Part shown: positions 34,446 to 45,528 of the stretch, piece by piece
Position numbering within the stretch: position 1 is the stretch's first letter
Layout: the number at the start of each line of letters is the position of its first letter
From: Trichopria drosophilae
Taxonomy: Eukaryota; Arthropoda; Insecta; Hymenoptera; Diapriidae
Direction of reading: 5' to 3'
DNA length: 64,000 nucleotides
Assembly: GCA_030407085.1 (NCBI GenBank)
Contig: CM059584.1
Location: 104,469,001-104,533,000 of the forward strand
Made by a program: the position numbers and the translations under genes
The notes under the pieces: generated by a model
Databases searched by the model: none
Told to the model about the DNA's origin: nothing
The model's input: only the letters and a program-made list of their open reading frames with translations

Positions 34446-37400
34446 TACTTAGATTAATCTATTCTCTTCTATAAAAGAGACATTATTCATTATAATAATA
34501 TGTGATGCTATATTGCTATCACAAGTCATAGTTATGATATAAAATATAATAATTAAAAATAATTTCAATTACAAGACAATTATATAAATTTGTATTATCT
34601 TAATAGTTCCTGATGACATACGTAATGCAGATGTCGTTATATGAGATAAATAAATATAAAAAATGTACTATATATTTTATATAATAGTCATATAAGCTTC
34701 CATGGAAATCCTCAACATAACAACATTCGAACAGAATATCTCTCTTTCAATGAAAATGATATTCTATATACACACAGATATAGTATCGTATTATATGACA
34801 TTTTAGATTGTTGACTGCATACAGTTCTGCAGCAATAACCGGACCTCCGATAATTAAAATAAGCACACAAATAATCATTAAAAACCTTCGGAAAACCAGT
34901 TAGGAATTGTGTTCAACGATGATAAAATTAAAAAATATAGTTGGTAATTATGATTCCTTTAAAGTTTCAATATGAAGCGAGTTCAAATTTTGACGTTTGA
35001 ATAGAAATGATTAATGTCCCATCCACTGCAAGCATATGAAATAATTTTTTTTTAACGTTTCATACCGTACTCAAAATTACTACAAAAATATTTAATTAAA
35101 ACATTACACTTGAATTTTATTAAATAGTTTCCGCAATAATGTAGGTTTTAAACTGGATTCTCTTTCGTGCCATATATACCTCGCACACGCCGTTTTGACG
35201 CAGAATCATCTTTTCAGAGGAGTTGATCAGGTTTTTGTAGTAAAACGAGAGCTGGTCCGGACGTGATCGGCTTTCCAATCGTTAAAAAAGTAGCGATTAG
35301 TTGGAAACGAACCACATTTCGACTGTGCACGTACTGCACAGCCCATATGAGATTGACTTACTGTAGAGTGGCATCGTTTTACTCTTGGAATGCATCGGCT
35401 CATAAAAACTTTCTTAATTACTACGACCAACTCTGGACGGAACCCAATGTCAAGTCCGTATTCGCAAGAATAGATTCTAATCCATTCTAGTAACATCCGA
35501 TATCTGCGTATTAATCGTAACGTTAGGTAATGATGCTGCTACAATGTAGTGAATAATCGCTCCGTGATCGTGTACATCAGTCGCGTTGGCCAATTAAAAG
35601 TGAACGGGTTAATTGCTGATAAATTGCTGTTAATTTTACGTCGTCAACCATTGCCGAGGAATGGTAAAGACGACAATTTGAGCAACTTTGTATTTCAAAA
35701 ATTGAGGTCAAATTTTTTAAACACCTTGCTCAGACCCGCAAGTTGGAAATAAATGAAAGCGAGTGATACGATAATATCATTCATTTGTCATTATTATATA
35801 TTTATTTCGATACTAATTAGAAATATTCGTTGATATTTACTAAATATATTTTTATTAAAACGATTCTAAAGTGATCTGGCAAAAAGGGTATGGAAATACT
35901 TTTTCAGTGAAAATTACTGAATGTTTTAAGTTGAGCATACGATAAACTTTCGAGCATTTTCTACTGATGATTTTGGTTAACTTGGAAGAGTTCAGGGAAT
36001 ATTGGAAAACTTCTGGAATAATTCAGGAAACAATGATTGTAAATGTAAAACAATAAAGTTGAAATCCTGTGACTTTTATTTAAATAAGGTGAAAGGCTTC
36101 AGTAATCCAAATATCCCTTTTTAAAGTTAATGACAGCAGATAAGATACACCTTCGACTTTAAATTTATCCAATGTGTATAACATATATAAGTAGCCGAAC
36201 GAATTTTGAATAGGTATTTTAAATCTTCATATTTCTTTACACGGAACCAGCCGGTTTTATTTTCGCTATTAAAATATGCGCCTTAATTATGTCTTTCTTA
36301 TTTCGTGTATGCAAATAAACAGAATCCCCTGTTTTTACGTAGTTCTGAAACACATAAGGCACTTTGAAATGGCTTATTGAGTTGCCTCTTCATTTCCTCA
36401 TGATCTGATTTACTAAACCCTCTAAAACATTGTCTATTAGAAGTTGCACTTCCCACGAGCCGTGACACTGTAACGATGGCTTACTTCTGTGTCAAACTCA
36501 TCTTTATGCTAGATTAGACTAGACTTGGAATCTATTCATAAAGTGTTAAGCGAATAATTGTTTGTCATATACTTCTTAATCGATCACAATTAATTTTAAT
36601 TATTTGCGGTATTTATGAAATGTAACTACGCATCAAATGAAGTTGCTCGTGCTAGCAAATAGGGTTATTGTAGGTCATATACGTGCGGTTTGGTGAATGG
36701 TGACGATACGGTCTATAAAGTCGAGATTTAAATACAATATAAATCATTAAAGTGTAGCTTGAGAGAAATCCGTTAATTAGAACTGTCACTCATAGTCTAA
36801 CAATGACTAAATTGTTGATTCTGGATGATGAAATTACATATATTTATTCCGTCAAGGATGCCTATAAAGAAGCAACTTTTTAATCCTTACACGTGCAGTG
36901 TCACGGAAACTTTTATTTCCTTATCAGAAAATTACAAACTCCGCATTTACAACTCGGCGTCCCAGATTAAAAAAAACTTTTAAATTTCGCGAACGTACGT
37001 CGCGTCGTCCCATTTATCAATTAGTAATTGACTTTTGTCATTACAGTAATTTCGAACACCATGTCTTAAAATGCTGATAAAATAAAATATTTGAAATAGT
37101 CATGAGATGAATCTTGGCAAACGTAGGAGTCATTTTCGGAGAAGAAGTTATTACCATGATTGACTTCTCCGAATTTATTTTCCTTCAGCAATATTGTTAC
37201 CACTGATGAACAGTTTATAGTTAGGATTTTTATTTTCTTGTGTAATATGTCATCAAAATCCTCAATTTTCTGCTATTTATTGTAAATCTGCCGATTCATC
37301 AGTTGTAGCTCATTCAGAACTTTGCGCTTAATTCTACGTTCCCTCTGTAATTCTGGGTACAAGACGTTTTGACGTGACCGTTTTGGCTCCACCATTTTTG

Positions 37401-37690
37401 CGACGGATGTTTTACAAGTCCCTTCATTGTGTATTAAACTGGAAAGTTGAACGATTGTTTAATGAAGTTGTGAGATTTATTTTCAACCTATTAAACCCTG
37501 AATAGACATTTCTTGACGACAGTTTTCAACAATTATATGTTGGGTCCACTGATAGAAGTTTGAGACATCAGCTGTAATGGGTATAGCGGACCAGAGGTGT
37601 TGCGCCTTGACAATCACTGCGCAATTTTTAAGACGGCTGCTGTTCCAAAATAAAACACGGCACTTATACCGACAATCCATTTGTACATAG
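34446..37690. other. AT-rich non-coding stretch
   Basis: The interval 35220-35500 is less AT-rich and open in both directions (89 codons minus, 75 plus). The minus product has several cysteines but no pattern I recognise. The rest holds short frames only and no repeat that I could match. Confidence 0.35.
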
Positions 37691-38050
37691 TATGGCTGCC
37701 GTCTCCTTCCATTAGAACACTGGTTGTCTGTATATATGGGACAATTGCTGTCCTAAACTAAGCCAGCCGTCATCTTCATCAACGAACGGCAGCCATCTCC
37801 CGTTTTGCACCATAGGTACCTCTACTAGCACCTCTATAATCTTAAACTTCTCTCAGTGTAGAAAAAGAATCTAAAAAATGTTCAAAGAGGTGCACATCTC
37901 ACGTAAAATGGACTGAACATTCAGAATGTGCTCTAAGAGAAGTCAGATCACCCACATACTGAAGGTTCTCTGAGCATGATTTGATTATGAATTCATGTTC
38001 AGATAACCCGCCAAAAGTGGGTCATATGACTACTTTTAGAGCACATTTCG
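37691..38050. repeat. Hairpin-rich patch with an 11-bp inverted pair
   Basis: ATGGCTGCCGT at 37692-37702 is perfectly complementary to 37786-37796, and related GACGGCTG and CAGCCGTC words lie at 37626 and 37764. The next 200 bp repeat TTCAGAATG, GAGCAC and CTCTGAGC-type words in both orientations (for example near 37919 and 38040), suggesting a second degenerate palindrome. It is probably a decayed small mobile element. Confidence 0.4.
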
Positions 38051-38390
38051 AAACCATTCTGAACTCTTTTCTATTGTGCTGTCTGGGTATTCTCTTTTGA
38101 AATATTTTCTTAAATATTGAATTATTCTGTGTTTGCAAAGTACGACTTTACACAGCACCAAAAAGTATTAATTCAAGTACCGATCCCAAAATCGTAAAAA
38201 TTTGACATAGCTCGTAGAAAAGACACGGGAGTTGATAATTTTTGTCCAAAATAAAAACAAAATTATATAATTTCAAACACACTTCTTTCCTTTCATAAAT
38301 ATGCATGCTTTTTATTTTTGAAAATATCGTAAATTTGAATATACCATTGTTTTGGTGAAATACTTTTGAAAGTGCTTCTCTGCTCTCAAA
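38051..38390. other. AT-rich non-coding stretch
   Basis: Sequence covered by the C-terminal part of a 166-codon minus frame that starts in the GC-rich patch to the right. This part looks like ordinary AT-rich DNA. Confidence 0.35.
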
Positions 38391-39110
38391 AGGGTTTAAA
38401 TTAAGATGGAGTTTCGAGGCTATTACGAAGTTACACCAGCATTCGCGGGCACTGTGGCTACGGCAACGGCGTCGGTGGCGGAGGAGACGTTCCTTGGCAT
38501 GGGTAAAGGTACAGTGCGGACACATAACCGACGGTGCACCCAACAGCAGGTTCAGTGCACCCGGTAACTTTATCGATGCGTTTAATGGCACTTCCAGTTT
38601 CATTATAGTTATCCGTTTATTTAGAAGTGCCGTATTCGGCGGCGACATTCGGATAAACGGAAGTCTCCTTGGCCTACTCGACCATCGCTGAGTGTTTTGT
38701 ATTTTTTTTTAACGAATTCCAACCAAATCATGCGAAAAAATCGCCAGGCAAGTTACGGATTACAACTATACCCCGTTTCCATTAACGGCTTATCGCAAGG
38801 GACGCGATTAAGCCCGGTAGGGTTCGCTGCAATTATTATTACGTTTCCCACTCGCAAGCTGCACCGACGATGTCCGATCAAACGGGCTTAATCTTTGCAA
38901 GAATTAATCTGCAATTTTTAATTCATTTTGCGCATTGCGACTCCGCGGTTTACGGTGCACTTTCATGCTGCAAGGACGCGATAGGCGCCCGCGCGTCTCA
39001 TTACAGCAATTATAAATTATACCGTCTTATCGTCAGGGAAAAGTATTTTTCGTGTAATGGAATTTCGCAGTTACTAATCCGGGAATGTATCATTTCGAAC
39101 AAACAATAAC
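38391..39110. promoter_or_regulatory. GC-enriched, possibly conserved island
   Basis: About 700 bp with raised GC and no repeat shared with the window. A minus frame from 38648 to 38148 (166 codons, ATG start) includes CPHCTFTHAKERLLRHRRRC, which has C-x2-C-x11-H-x3-C spacing. This is one residue short of a standard C2H2-type finger, so I treat it as suggestive only. Plus frames at 38494-38691, 38697-38891 and 38870-39109 cover the same ground without known products. Perfect 8-bp arms GGCACTTC and GAAGTGCC flank TTATCCGTTTAT near 38587-38631. It could be a conserved non-coding element, an exon or a promoter region. Confidence 0.3.
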
Positions 39111-40440
39111 CTTTCCAACATATTATTCAATCGGATTCATGTATGCGTACGTTTATTCGCGAAGAACAATGCTCAGCGACGCAACGATTTCATCGAATCA
39201 TAAAATCGAATAACTATATCCTACTGCGAACAAATGTTTGTGGTATTGAGATACGTATCTTCTCCACCTCGATGAAGAAGATGTTCCTATCCTCTACATA
39301 TGAATCAGCGAAATCTTTAACAAACTCAGCTTCATATTTATTTTGACTGATTTTTACGTTATATTATGTGGTAAAAATATAATGAAACTTAGGTTGATAT
39401 TTATAGAGCATGGCCCAATATGCAAATCTAAGAAAATATTTCTTATTGAATAAAAATTACTAATTCACCTAAGAAATAATCTTTCGAACAATTGAAAAAG
39501 TAGAATTCCCATTTAAACGCATAAAGAAATGTTTAAACAAATTTAAGTAAAGAATATTTGCTACAAGGTGATTCTCCACGTTATCAAACGGTTCTTCTAC
39601 CACATCGAAATGCTATTAGGAGGGTTCTAAAGTGTCCCGCCGATAAAGTCGGATTATACGCAAAGACTATAAGTTAAAAGTTTTTAAAATAATTTGTCAA
39701 AATTCGGGCTTAGTAGGGGTAATTCTATTTATAATATTTCCTCTCCTAAAAAATACGGAAGAAATCAATGTAGAATTGTTCGAGAACTATCTGAACTATA
39801 AGTAAAAATAACCTATTCAATTCTTGACTATTGACTTTTTCAATAATAATTTCTTATTGGCCAAGATCCGCTCTTTCCAATGGTAGATATCAACATTTTT
39901 AAAATGCTGAAAAGAAAAGTTATAGACGATTTAAAAAAAATCCTGAAATTTGTTGATTTTATTTATAATTTATCGAATTTTATTACGGGTAATGACATTA
40001 GCATTAAACGACGAAAATATCGTACCAAAAATTAACTTGCTATCAGCTTGGTGTGTTACGAAAAGCAAACATTTAAAATATTGGAAACAAAATGGGATAA
40101 AGGTAAATTTTTATTGGGAATATCCTAGTCATGAATATTATGAATAAAATTTCACTTTTATTATAATTTTGTCTCTGCCAGTTTGTTTCCGAAATACGCC
40201 TATGTGGGAGTACATTAATTTTTGACGCGATATTTGTGACATTTGAGGGTACGATAATAGTAGTACCCAAAATAAAATCCGTATATTAAAAATAAAACAA
40301 AAAAACTGTCACAAATATCGTGTCCAACATTTTTTCATAAAAAAGGTATTTAATTTTTTATTTCAGAAGTTGAAAAATGTTGACATGTATAATTTGGAAA
40401 AGCGGTCCTTGGCCAATAAGACATTACTAGTGTCAAATTT
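39111..40440. other. AT-rich non-coding stretch
   Basis: Short frames only. No repeat or gene recognised. Confidence 0.4.
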
Positions 40441-40449
40441 TTCTCGTAG

Positions 40450-40565
40450 AGTTTAAATGCTAAAACTAGCGTTGGTGATGTACCTCGCTCTCTTCGCTTG
40501 CTTCAACCCTGTGCCCAGTTTGTTATTCCTTAATACTCGATCGTTTACTAACAGCTTTTAGTTAT
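40450..40565 (-). repeat. Dispersed repeat Y, copy 2, inverted
   Basis: Reverse complement of 34346-34445 with scattered substitutions and a small indel in the GAGCGAAG region. It stands upstream of repeat X copy 2, so the X to Y order seen at 31.3-34.4 kb is preserved but inverted, with about 400 bp of unrelated sequence in place of the PLE. Confidence 0.7.
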
Positions 40566-40818
40566 AATATAAAACGAGTTCATATTGTAGTTTTTGGAGT
40601 GAAAATTTGCCCTCACGAAAACATTCCCAATGTGACATAACCGGAAACTGGAAGAAAGAGTGGCACTTATGAGATCATTCCTTATGTAACTTAGGTTGGA
40701 AAGAAGGGGAGTGGAGGAGGAAATTCCTTAAATGTGTAAAAATGGAAAATTAGTATTTTCAATATTTCGACCTTCACCATAAGTCAGCCGAAAAAATTAA
40801 TAAATAACATTTTCAACG
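40566..40818. other. Unique stretch between Y and the GC-rich motif
   Basis: No match to the sequence between X and Y in the other copy and no open frame of note. Confidence 0.3.
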
Positions 40819-40878
40819 CTCCGGCGCGGAGCTCGATTTCGCGCCCTAGGGCGAAACCTTCCGCCTCGAATTATCGAG
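40819..40878 (+). repeat. GC-rich 60-bp motif, copy 2
   Basis: Aligns with 13193-13254 over its whole length with about three quarters of positions identical by eye. This copy contains the palindrome GCGCCCTAGGGCG, which is disrupted in the other. Confidence 0.5.
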
Positions 40879-40964
40879 CCTCACGCCTGTCGTATTAGAA
40901 AATATCGTTTGAGTTGTTTGAGTGTCGACGAAGTTATATCCCACCCACTACCGCTGTTTTGAAC

Positions 40965-41505
40965 TGAAACGTCAACATTTGATGAAAAACTATAGGGTAA
41001 TTTTTTTTACCGAAGTGACCAATTTTAATACTTCGTCAGAATATACCTATTCATATGAATTTTAAACCAGTTTTTATGGCATTATCGTTTACTTTAGGAA
41101 CAAAATGCATATAAACTTTTTTGTAGAGAATTTAATGCTCTATCTTTTTTGTTTGACACATTTTTCAATCCCATTTGTATTTTTACAAAATAATTGCAAA
41201 AAACTAGGAGGAAACGAAATTGGGGCTAATGTTTTTTAGTAATGGACAGATGGATCTGCGCCAAAATCTAATCAGATTTAAGTTATGCCAAGATACGTAT
41301 TTTAACAAAATTTTAAAAAAATCGCGAGACAAAAAAAAAGGGGACGAACGTAAGTGCGTAAAAGATCACGGATACAAATTTTCTTGTTGTTTTGGGCTTC
41401 TTAGCGTCTGGAACGTTGACATTTGACGAAAAACTATAGGGTAATTTTTTGCCGGGAACTGACCAAATTCAATACTTCCTCCAGACCTATGGCTGGGTCC
41501 AAGTA
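40965..41505 (-). repeat. Dispersed repeat X, copy 2, inverted
   Basis: Reverse complement of 31322-31890. It has the same terminal direct repeat (ACTATAGGGTAATTTTT near 41000 and again near 41435), the same GGACAGATGGATCTGCG block and the same TGTAGAGAATTTAATGCTC interior. It ends in CCAGACCTATGGCTGGGTCC, matching the opening of copy 1. Divergence between copies is substantial, so the pair is old. Confidence 0.75.
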
Positions 41506-41740
41506 ATATATTGCCTAATTTCATGAAGAAATTTTGTACGTTTGGGCGTAAAAGGATTAACAACAAAATAATAAATCAGCAGGAACATTGTGCTTGTATA
41601 GAGAATTTGGCGAGACGGCACATATAAAAATGTCAACAAAGGTAAGTAAATAAATAAGCGTCGTTCAAAATGCAAACGTAAACGCAAATAATTATCGAAA
41701 GAAACGGAGATTATAAGACAAAAAATGTTAATTTAACTAT
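41506..41740. other. AT-rich non-coding stretch
   Basis: No feature recognised. Confidence 0.35.
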
Positions 41741-42020
41741 TGAGAAATATGAAAAAACCCCCATCTGGTATTTTATTTCAAAACTATTACAATAAAAACG
41801 CGTTTCGCATTCGGCTACCAGTTCTGCTTATTGACAGGGTTCTGGCAGCCTTACCCTGGCCGCGAATAGTATTTTTCGATACAAGACCATAAAATCGGCA
41901 TTTAGACCGCATGGGTTATGTTTTTGACAGCGCAGATTCATGTTACACGTGATCCGTAAAATTTCATTTTATGGACTAAAGGTAGACCATAAAATCGGAT
42001 TTTATGACTATAGTACCGAA
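41741..42020. repeat. Palindrome-bearing repeat with GTCCATAAAAT words
   Basis: AGACCATAAAATCGG occurs twice, near 41884 and 41983. Between them CCGTAAAAT-TTC-ATTTTATGG forms a palindrome at about 41955-41974. The same kind of palindrome, with GTCCGTAAA arms, appears at 46965-46990 and 47122-47158. Probably remnants of one small element family. Confidence 0.45.
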
Positions 42021-42733
42021 AATGTAATTTTGTAATTTTATAAATGTTATTGTATATTCAAGTTTCTGTGGAGAAAACTCGAAAAGCAATAACACTGAAA
42101 AAGTTGGATCACAAACTTGTATTCGCAACTCAGAGTTATTTCGAAAGTCACCATGATTAATAATACAAAATTAAATTATAATTTTTCAATAATTTTTTTG
42201 TTTTTGTTTAAATGAGGAGCAAACATTTTCCGATTTGATGAACCGGAGCTCAAACCCAGGATTGTTTTGAGATCTTTGCTGGCAATCGAAAAAATCTCGG
42301 GTTCGAGGTTCGACACATCGAATTTCAAAAAGATCAGTCATCATTATTTTCGAAAATGGGGTCCTACAGTCATGTTTAGAGCAGCAATTAACGCTTTCAG
42401 GTTTGATTGGAATAATATAACATCTCGGAATCACTAGAAATAGTGTCTACAAGCGAGAATCGTGTCTTTAAGCATAACTTTTTTTATCTAATATTTTGAA
42501 CAAATTTATTTGTTCTCATTGCAACCTTACTCTGTACAATTCTAATTCTTTAAAATTTTTAATTAATAATCGCCAATTCTAATCTTTTAAATTAACATCA
42601 ACATGAATCGACAAAAATACACGTCGCATCCCGGCTTTTTGAGCTGACAAAAATAAACATTGCTTCTCTCTCGCACTACATTATTTAAAATCTGGACATC
42701 AAATGTTGCGACACACATTTCTTTATCTATAAC
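42021..42733. other. Non-coding stretch
   Basis: An 82-codon minus frame at 42434-42186 has no recognisable product. The interval is slightly GC-richer at 42220-42420. Nothing else is supported. Confidence 0.35.
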
Positions 42734-42777
42734 TTTACACTGAAGAGGGTACATATCATGATGCCGAAACGCCTAAA
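42734..42777 (+). ncRNA. Hammerhead-like motif upstream of PLE copy 2
   Basis: CTGAAGA at 42740-42746 and GAAAC at 42766-42770 match the hammerhead core with a 19-base stem II region between them. GG and CC form only two outer pairs, with a possible CAT-ATG inner helix. TTTA at 42734-42737 can pair with TAAA at 42774-42777 as a weak stem I. The expected U before the cleavage site appears replaced by C, so an inactive relic is likely. Its place 100 bp upstream of a PLE reverse transcriptase fits a pseudo-LTR. Confidence 0.45.
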
Positions 42778-42877
42778 TAAATAAATTATTACTATCAAGT
42801 TTTGTTTAATGAGACCGACACTACCAAGAAAGTAACCTTTAAAGAATTTTTCAGAAAAGATTTTTTAAACAAGTATT

Positions 42878-43300
42878 TTGAACAAAGCTAAAAAACTTGG
42901 CTCGTATGTTAAAAAGAGTTCTGAACCAAAAGAAAAAGACGATAATATGAATATCCTAAATAATTATAAATTCTTTTCGCTTAATATTTCATCCTTATTC
43001 ACTAATGTTCCCAAAGAATTAGTCAAACAAGGTATTGAACGCAGATATATTGAATTAAGTTTATCTGGAATTCACCTTGACCATCGGATACAGGCAGTTG
43101 ATTTTCTGCTGGATAACACTAATTTTGTTTTTAATAATAAGTTTTATCGACAAAATTGTACACCCACGGGATCCTCTATTTTTCCTATATTGGCTGATAT
43201 TGTGATGGGAGAGAAGTGATCTTTTTCGCCACTCTTTTATTTTCGATATGTCGATGATATAATTACTTGTATTCCTAAAAATGATGTACAGGAGATTACC
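42878..43300 (+). pseudogene. PLE reverse transcriptase remnant
   Basis: The frame contains FFSLNISSLFTNVP (motif A, with the catalytic aspartate of SLD replaced by asparagine), FYRQNCTPTGSS (motif B) and PILADIVM. A TGA stop falls at 43217-43219, after which the same frame continues SFSPLFYFRYVDDIITCIPKND with an intact YVDD, and another stop follows near 43306. N-terminal RT parts and the GIY-YIG domain are absent. The substituted aspartate and the stops mean it is not functional. Confidence 0.8.
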
Positions 43301-43570
43301 ATTTAATATAAAAAGTTTATAAAACCGCTTGAAATTTGTTACTGAATTATCAAAATTTGACTTCAAATTCGTAATAAGCGACTACTTGAGTAACAAATTT
43401 CAAGCGAAATGGTTGGAATTTGGAAAATTTGTCCGCCATATTGAAACCGCCATTTTGAATTTTCAAAATCTGACTTCAGATTCGTAATCAGCGTTCCAAT
43501 ACCAAGTGCACCAAGTTACAGTAAAATCTAACAAATTTTTTTGGGCATTTTGGGAATTTTTGGAAAATTC
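43301..43570. repeat. TTCAAAATGGCG / ATCAGCG family, palindromic copy
   Basis: CGCTTGAAATTTGTTACT near 43324 is mirrored by AGTAACAAATTTCAAGCG near 43389, a perfect 18-bp inverted pair. Family phrases GACTTCAAATTCGTAATAAGCGAC and CCGCCATTTTGAATTTTCAAAATC follow, then GATTCGTAATCAGCG. It abuts the end of PLE copy 2 and may have truncated it. Confidence 0.65.
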
Positions 43571-44030
43571 TCGTGGCAGTGAAGAGGTTAAGAGTCTTTT
43601 TTAACAATATATGTATACTATATGTAGTTTGTTGTGTTATTAATAAATATGTTTCCACTGTCGTAGTTTTAAAAATTACGACATTCATCGTCGACACGTC
43701 AACTTACGTAACAATTAACTGAGAAATTAACAAATAAATTCCAAAACGATCCACGAATGGCACCATGTTTGAATGGACCCCAAGTTAAATAAAAAAATAG
43801 CTTCAATATCGCGTACATATCGCGTTTCAAAATTGCCGGAATAAATGATCAAAAAAGCATTTCCGGACGAAAATTAAAACATTGAATTCTGATCGAAGTG
43901 CGAATGTTAAAAAAAAATAACATAAATCACTGGAATTGACCGACACTTTCGATACGCAGTCCTCTCCTTGCCGCCCGGGTAAATAGAGATCACCTGGTAC
44001 AAATGGCTGTTAACCTTAAGTAGGTAATGT
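43571..44030. other. AT-rich non-coding stretch
   Basis: Short frames only. Near 43740-43880 are words resembling other repeats of the window, but no alignment is convincing. Confidence 0.35.
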
Positions 44031-44720
44031 AATGGTCAGGAACTCGAAATCGCTCCGATGTCTCCATGCATAGTGATCTTCCGTGGTAGCCCACGGGAAA
44101 GGTGAGTTGGCCGACAATCGATTATCACTCCTCGTCATGCGATCCTGTACATTTCATTTGTTCATGCGGGCGAATTAACCTGGCCGTAATGCGCGTACCG
44201 ATCCTACGTGTGCAACTTTATCTCTTCTGCGGCCTTCTGACCAGTTTGCCACAGGAGATCGGTATGGAGGAAGATCGGTATGGAGGGAGATCTGGAGAAC
44301 GGGTATGTGGAAGCGAATGGCCGCAGATCCGGAGCACCTGCGTGCACGTACGCGGTACACTTGGCGCACCTTCGCCCTCGGATCGGTTCCCCCCATGACC
44401 GGGAGATCGGTTTTACCCGAGTGTGTACGTGAGGAATATCGTCGGAAGGAAAAGCAGCCGAGACGAGGCGAGGTCGAGCAAACCAAGGAGCGCCGTAACA
44501 GCCAAAAAATGGATTAAAACGAGAGTTTCCCAGCAGGTCGTAGGTCGACTCGTCGGCCTCACGCGAACCAATATCCCGATGCAACCATGAAAGTGCACCC
44601 AAAGCCTCCGTCTCGAAGAAAAGGCGAAAATTAGAGGGAAGGATAGCAAGTGAGCGAGATATGTATACCTTCAGATAATTAGAGAGACAGAGAAAGAGAG
44701 ACCAAAAAGAAAGAAAAAAT
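44031..44720. other. GC-enriched island with a purine-rich end
   Basis: GC is high from about 44040 to 44600, followed by a GA-rich tract (44675-44730). Frames of 189, 103 and 78 codons on the minus strand and 98 and 70 on the plus strand overlap one another, and none contains a domain I recognise. This is typical of a GC island rather than a single gene. GATCGGTATGGAGG is directly repeated at 44258-44286. It could be a promoter or exon region of an unseen gene. Confidence 0.3.
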
Positions 44721-44759
44721 ATGACCAGAGGGCATGGCGATCCCAAGAGAACGAGTATA

Positions 44760-45528
44760 ACACAGGCCGACAAATTTTAGAACCAAGAACCAGAACATAC
44801 TTTTCCGAAGGTATTTGACGCGCTGAATTCGAATCCGACCTCAGAATAGCCCCTATACGTCAGGTTTTTGAGATATTTTAACCTAAAAATGCAAAAAGTT
44901 CGTTTTTTTTGGGTACAATTGAGGTGCTGCAACTTCCAGACAGATTTTTTTCAAAACGATCGTCACGGAAAAGTTAGAAAAATCGTTATTGGTTACTGAG
45001 ATATTCAGCAACCTCGAAATCCCCCGAGTAATAAGTTTGAAGCGAATTAGGTCGATTTTTACAAAAGCTGCAGTCATATTGAATCCGACATATTGTATTT
45101 TGTTATTCTGGCTTCAAATTCCTACTCAGCAATACCGAACATCCTAAGAGCCATTCGAAATTTAGGTCTTTGTGGATAATTTCTTTCTATTTTTGAAGCT
45201 TTATCTGATTCTGCTCAGTTTTTGAATATCGCCGAATTCGCCAAAGTCTCAGTAACGATTTTTCTAAGTTTGAAAATGGATTTTGAAGGGCAAAAACAGT
45301 ACTTTGTGATGCCGTGACGAACGTTTTGACAAAAAAATCTGTCTTGAAGTTACAACACATCAAATCTACCCAAAAAACGTCCTTTTTGCACTTTTAGGTT
45401 AAAATATCTAAGAACCTGACGTATAGCGTTATTCTGAGGTCGGATTCGAATTCAGTGCGTCAAATACCTTTGGAAAATATGTTCTGGTTCTTGGTTCTGC
45501 AATTTTCTCAAATTTTGTCGGCCTGTGT
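44760..45528. mobile_element. Foldback element of about 770 bp with long inverted arms
   Basis: The ends ACACAGGCCGACAAA (from 44760) and TTTGTCGGCCTGTGT (to 45528) are perfect inverses. The arms stay aligned for about 240 bp through AGAACCAAGAACCAGAACATA, AGGTATTTGACGC, GAATTCGAATCCGACCTCAGAATA, the GTTTT-like coding-free tracts and CGATTTTTCTAA. The unpaired middle (about 45010-45230) includes CGACATATTG and TACTCAGCAATACC, which recall the TTCAAAATGGCG family. There is no transposase. A TA target is possible on the left flank but not confirmed on the right. Confidence 0.75.

Larger units (their letters stand above)
42734..43300 (+). mobile_element. PLE fragment, copy 2
   Basis: A 5' segment with a hammerhead-like motif and an AAATAAATAAATT tract is followed by an RT remnant. 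The fragment ends at or near 43300, where a different repeat begins, and the endonuclease half is missing. Its RT differs clearly from copy 1 in both sequence and orientation, so the two come from different PLE lineages or very old copies. Confidence 0.7.

Noticed and set aside
35227..35496. Antiparallel 89- and 75-codon frames considered as transposase remnants
   Set aside because: I could not find DDE, HTH or zinc-finger patterns in either product, and no inverted repeats flank the region.
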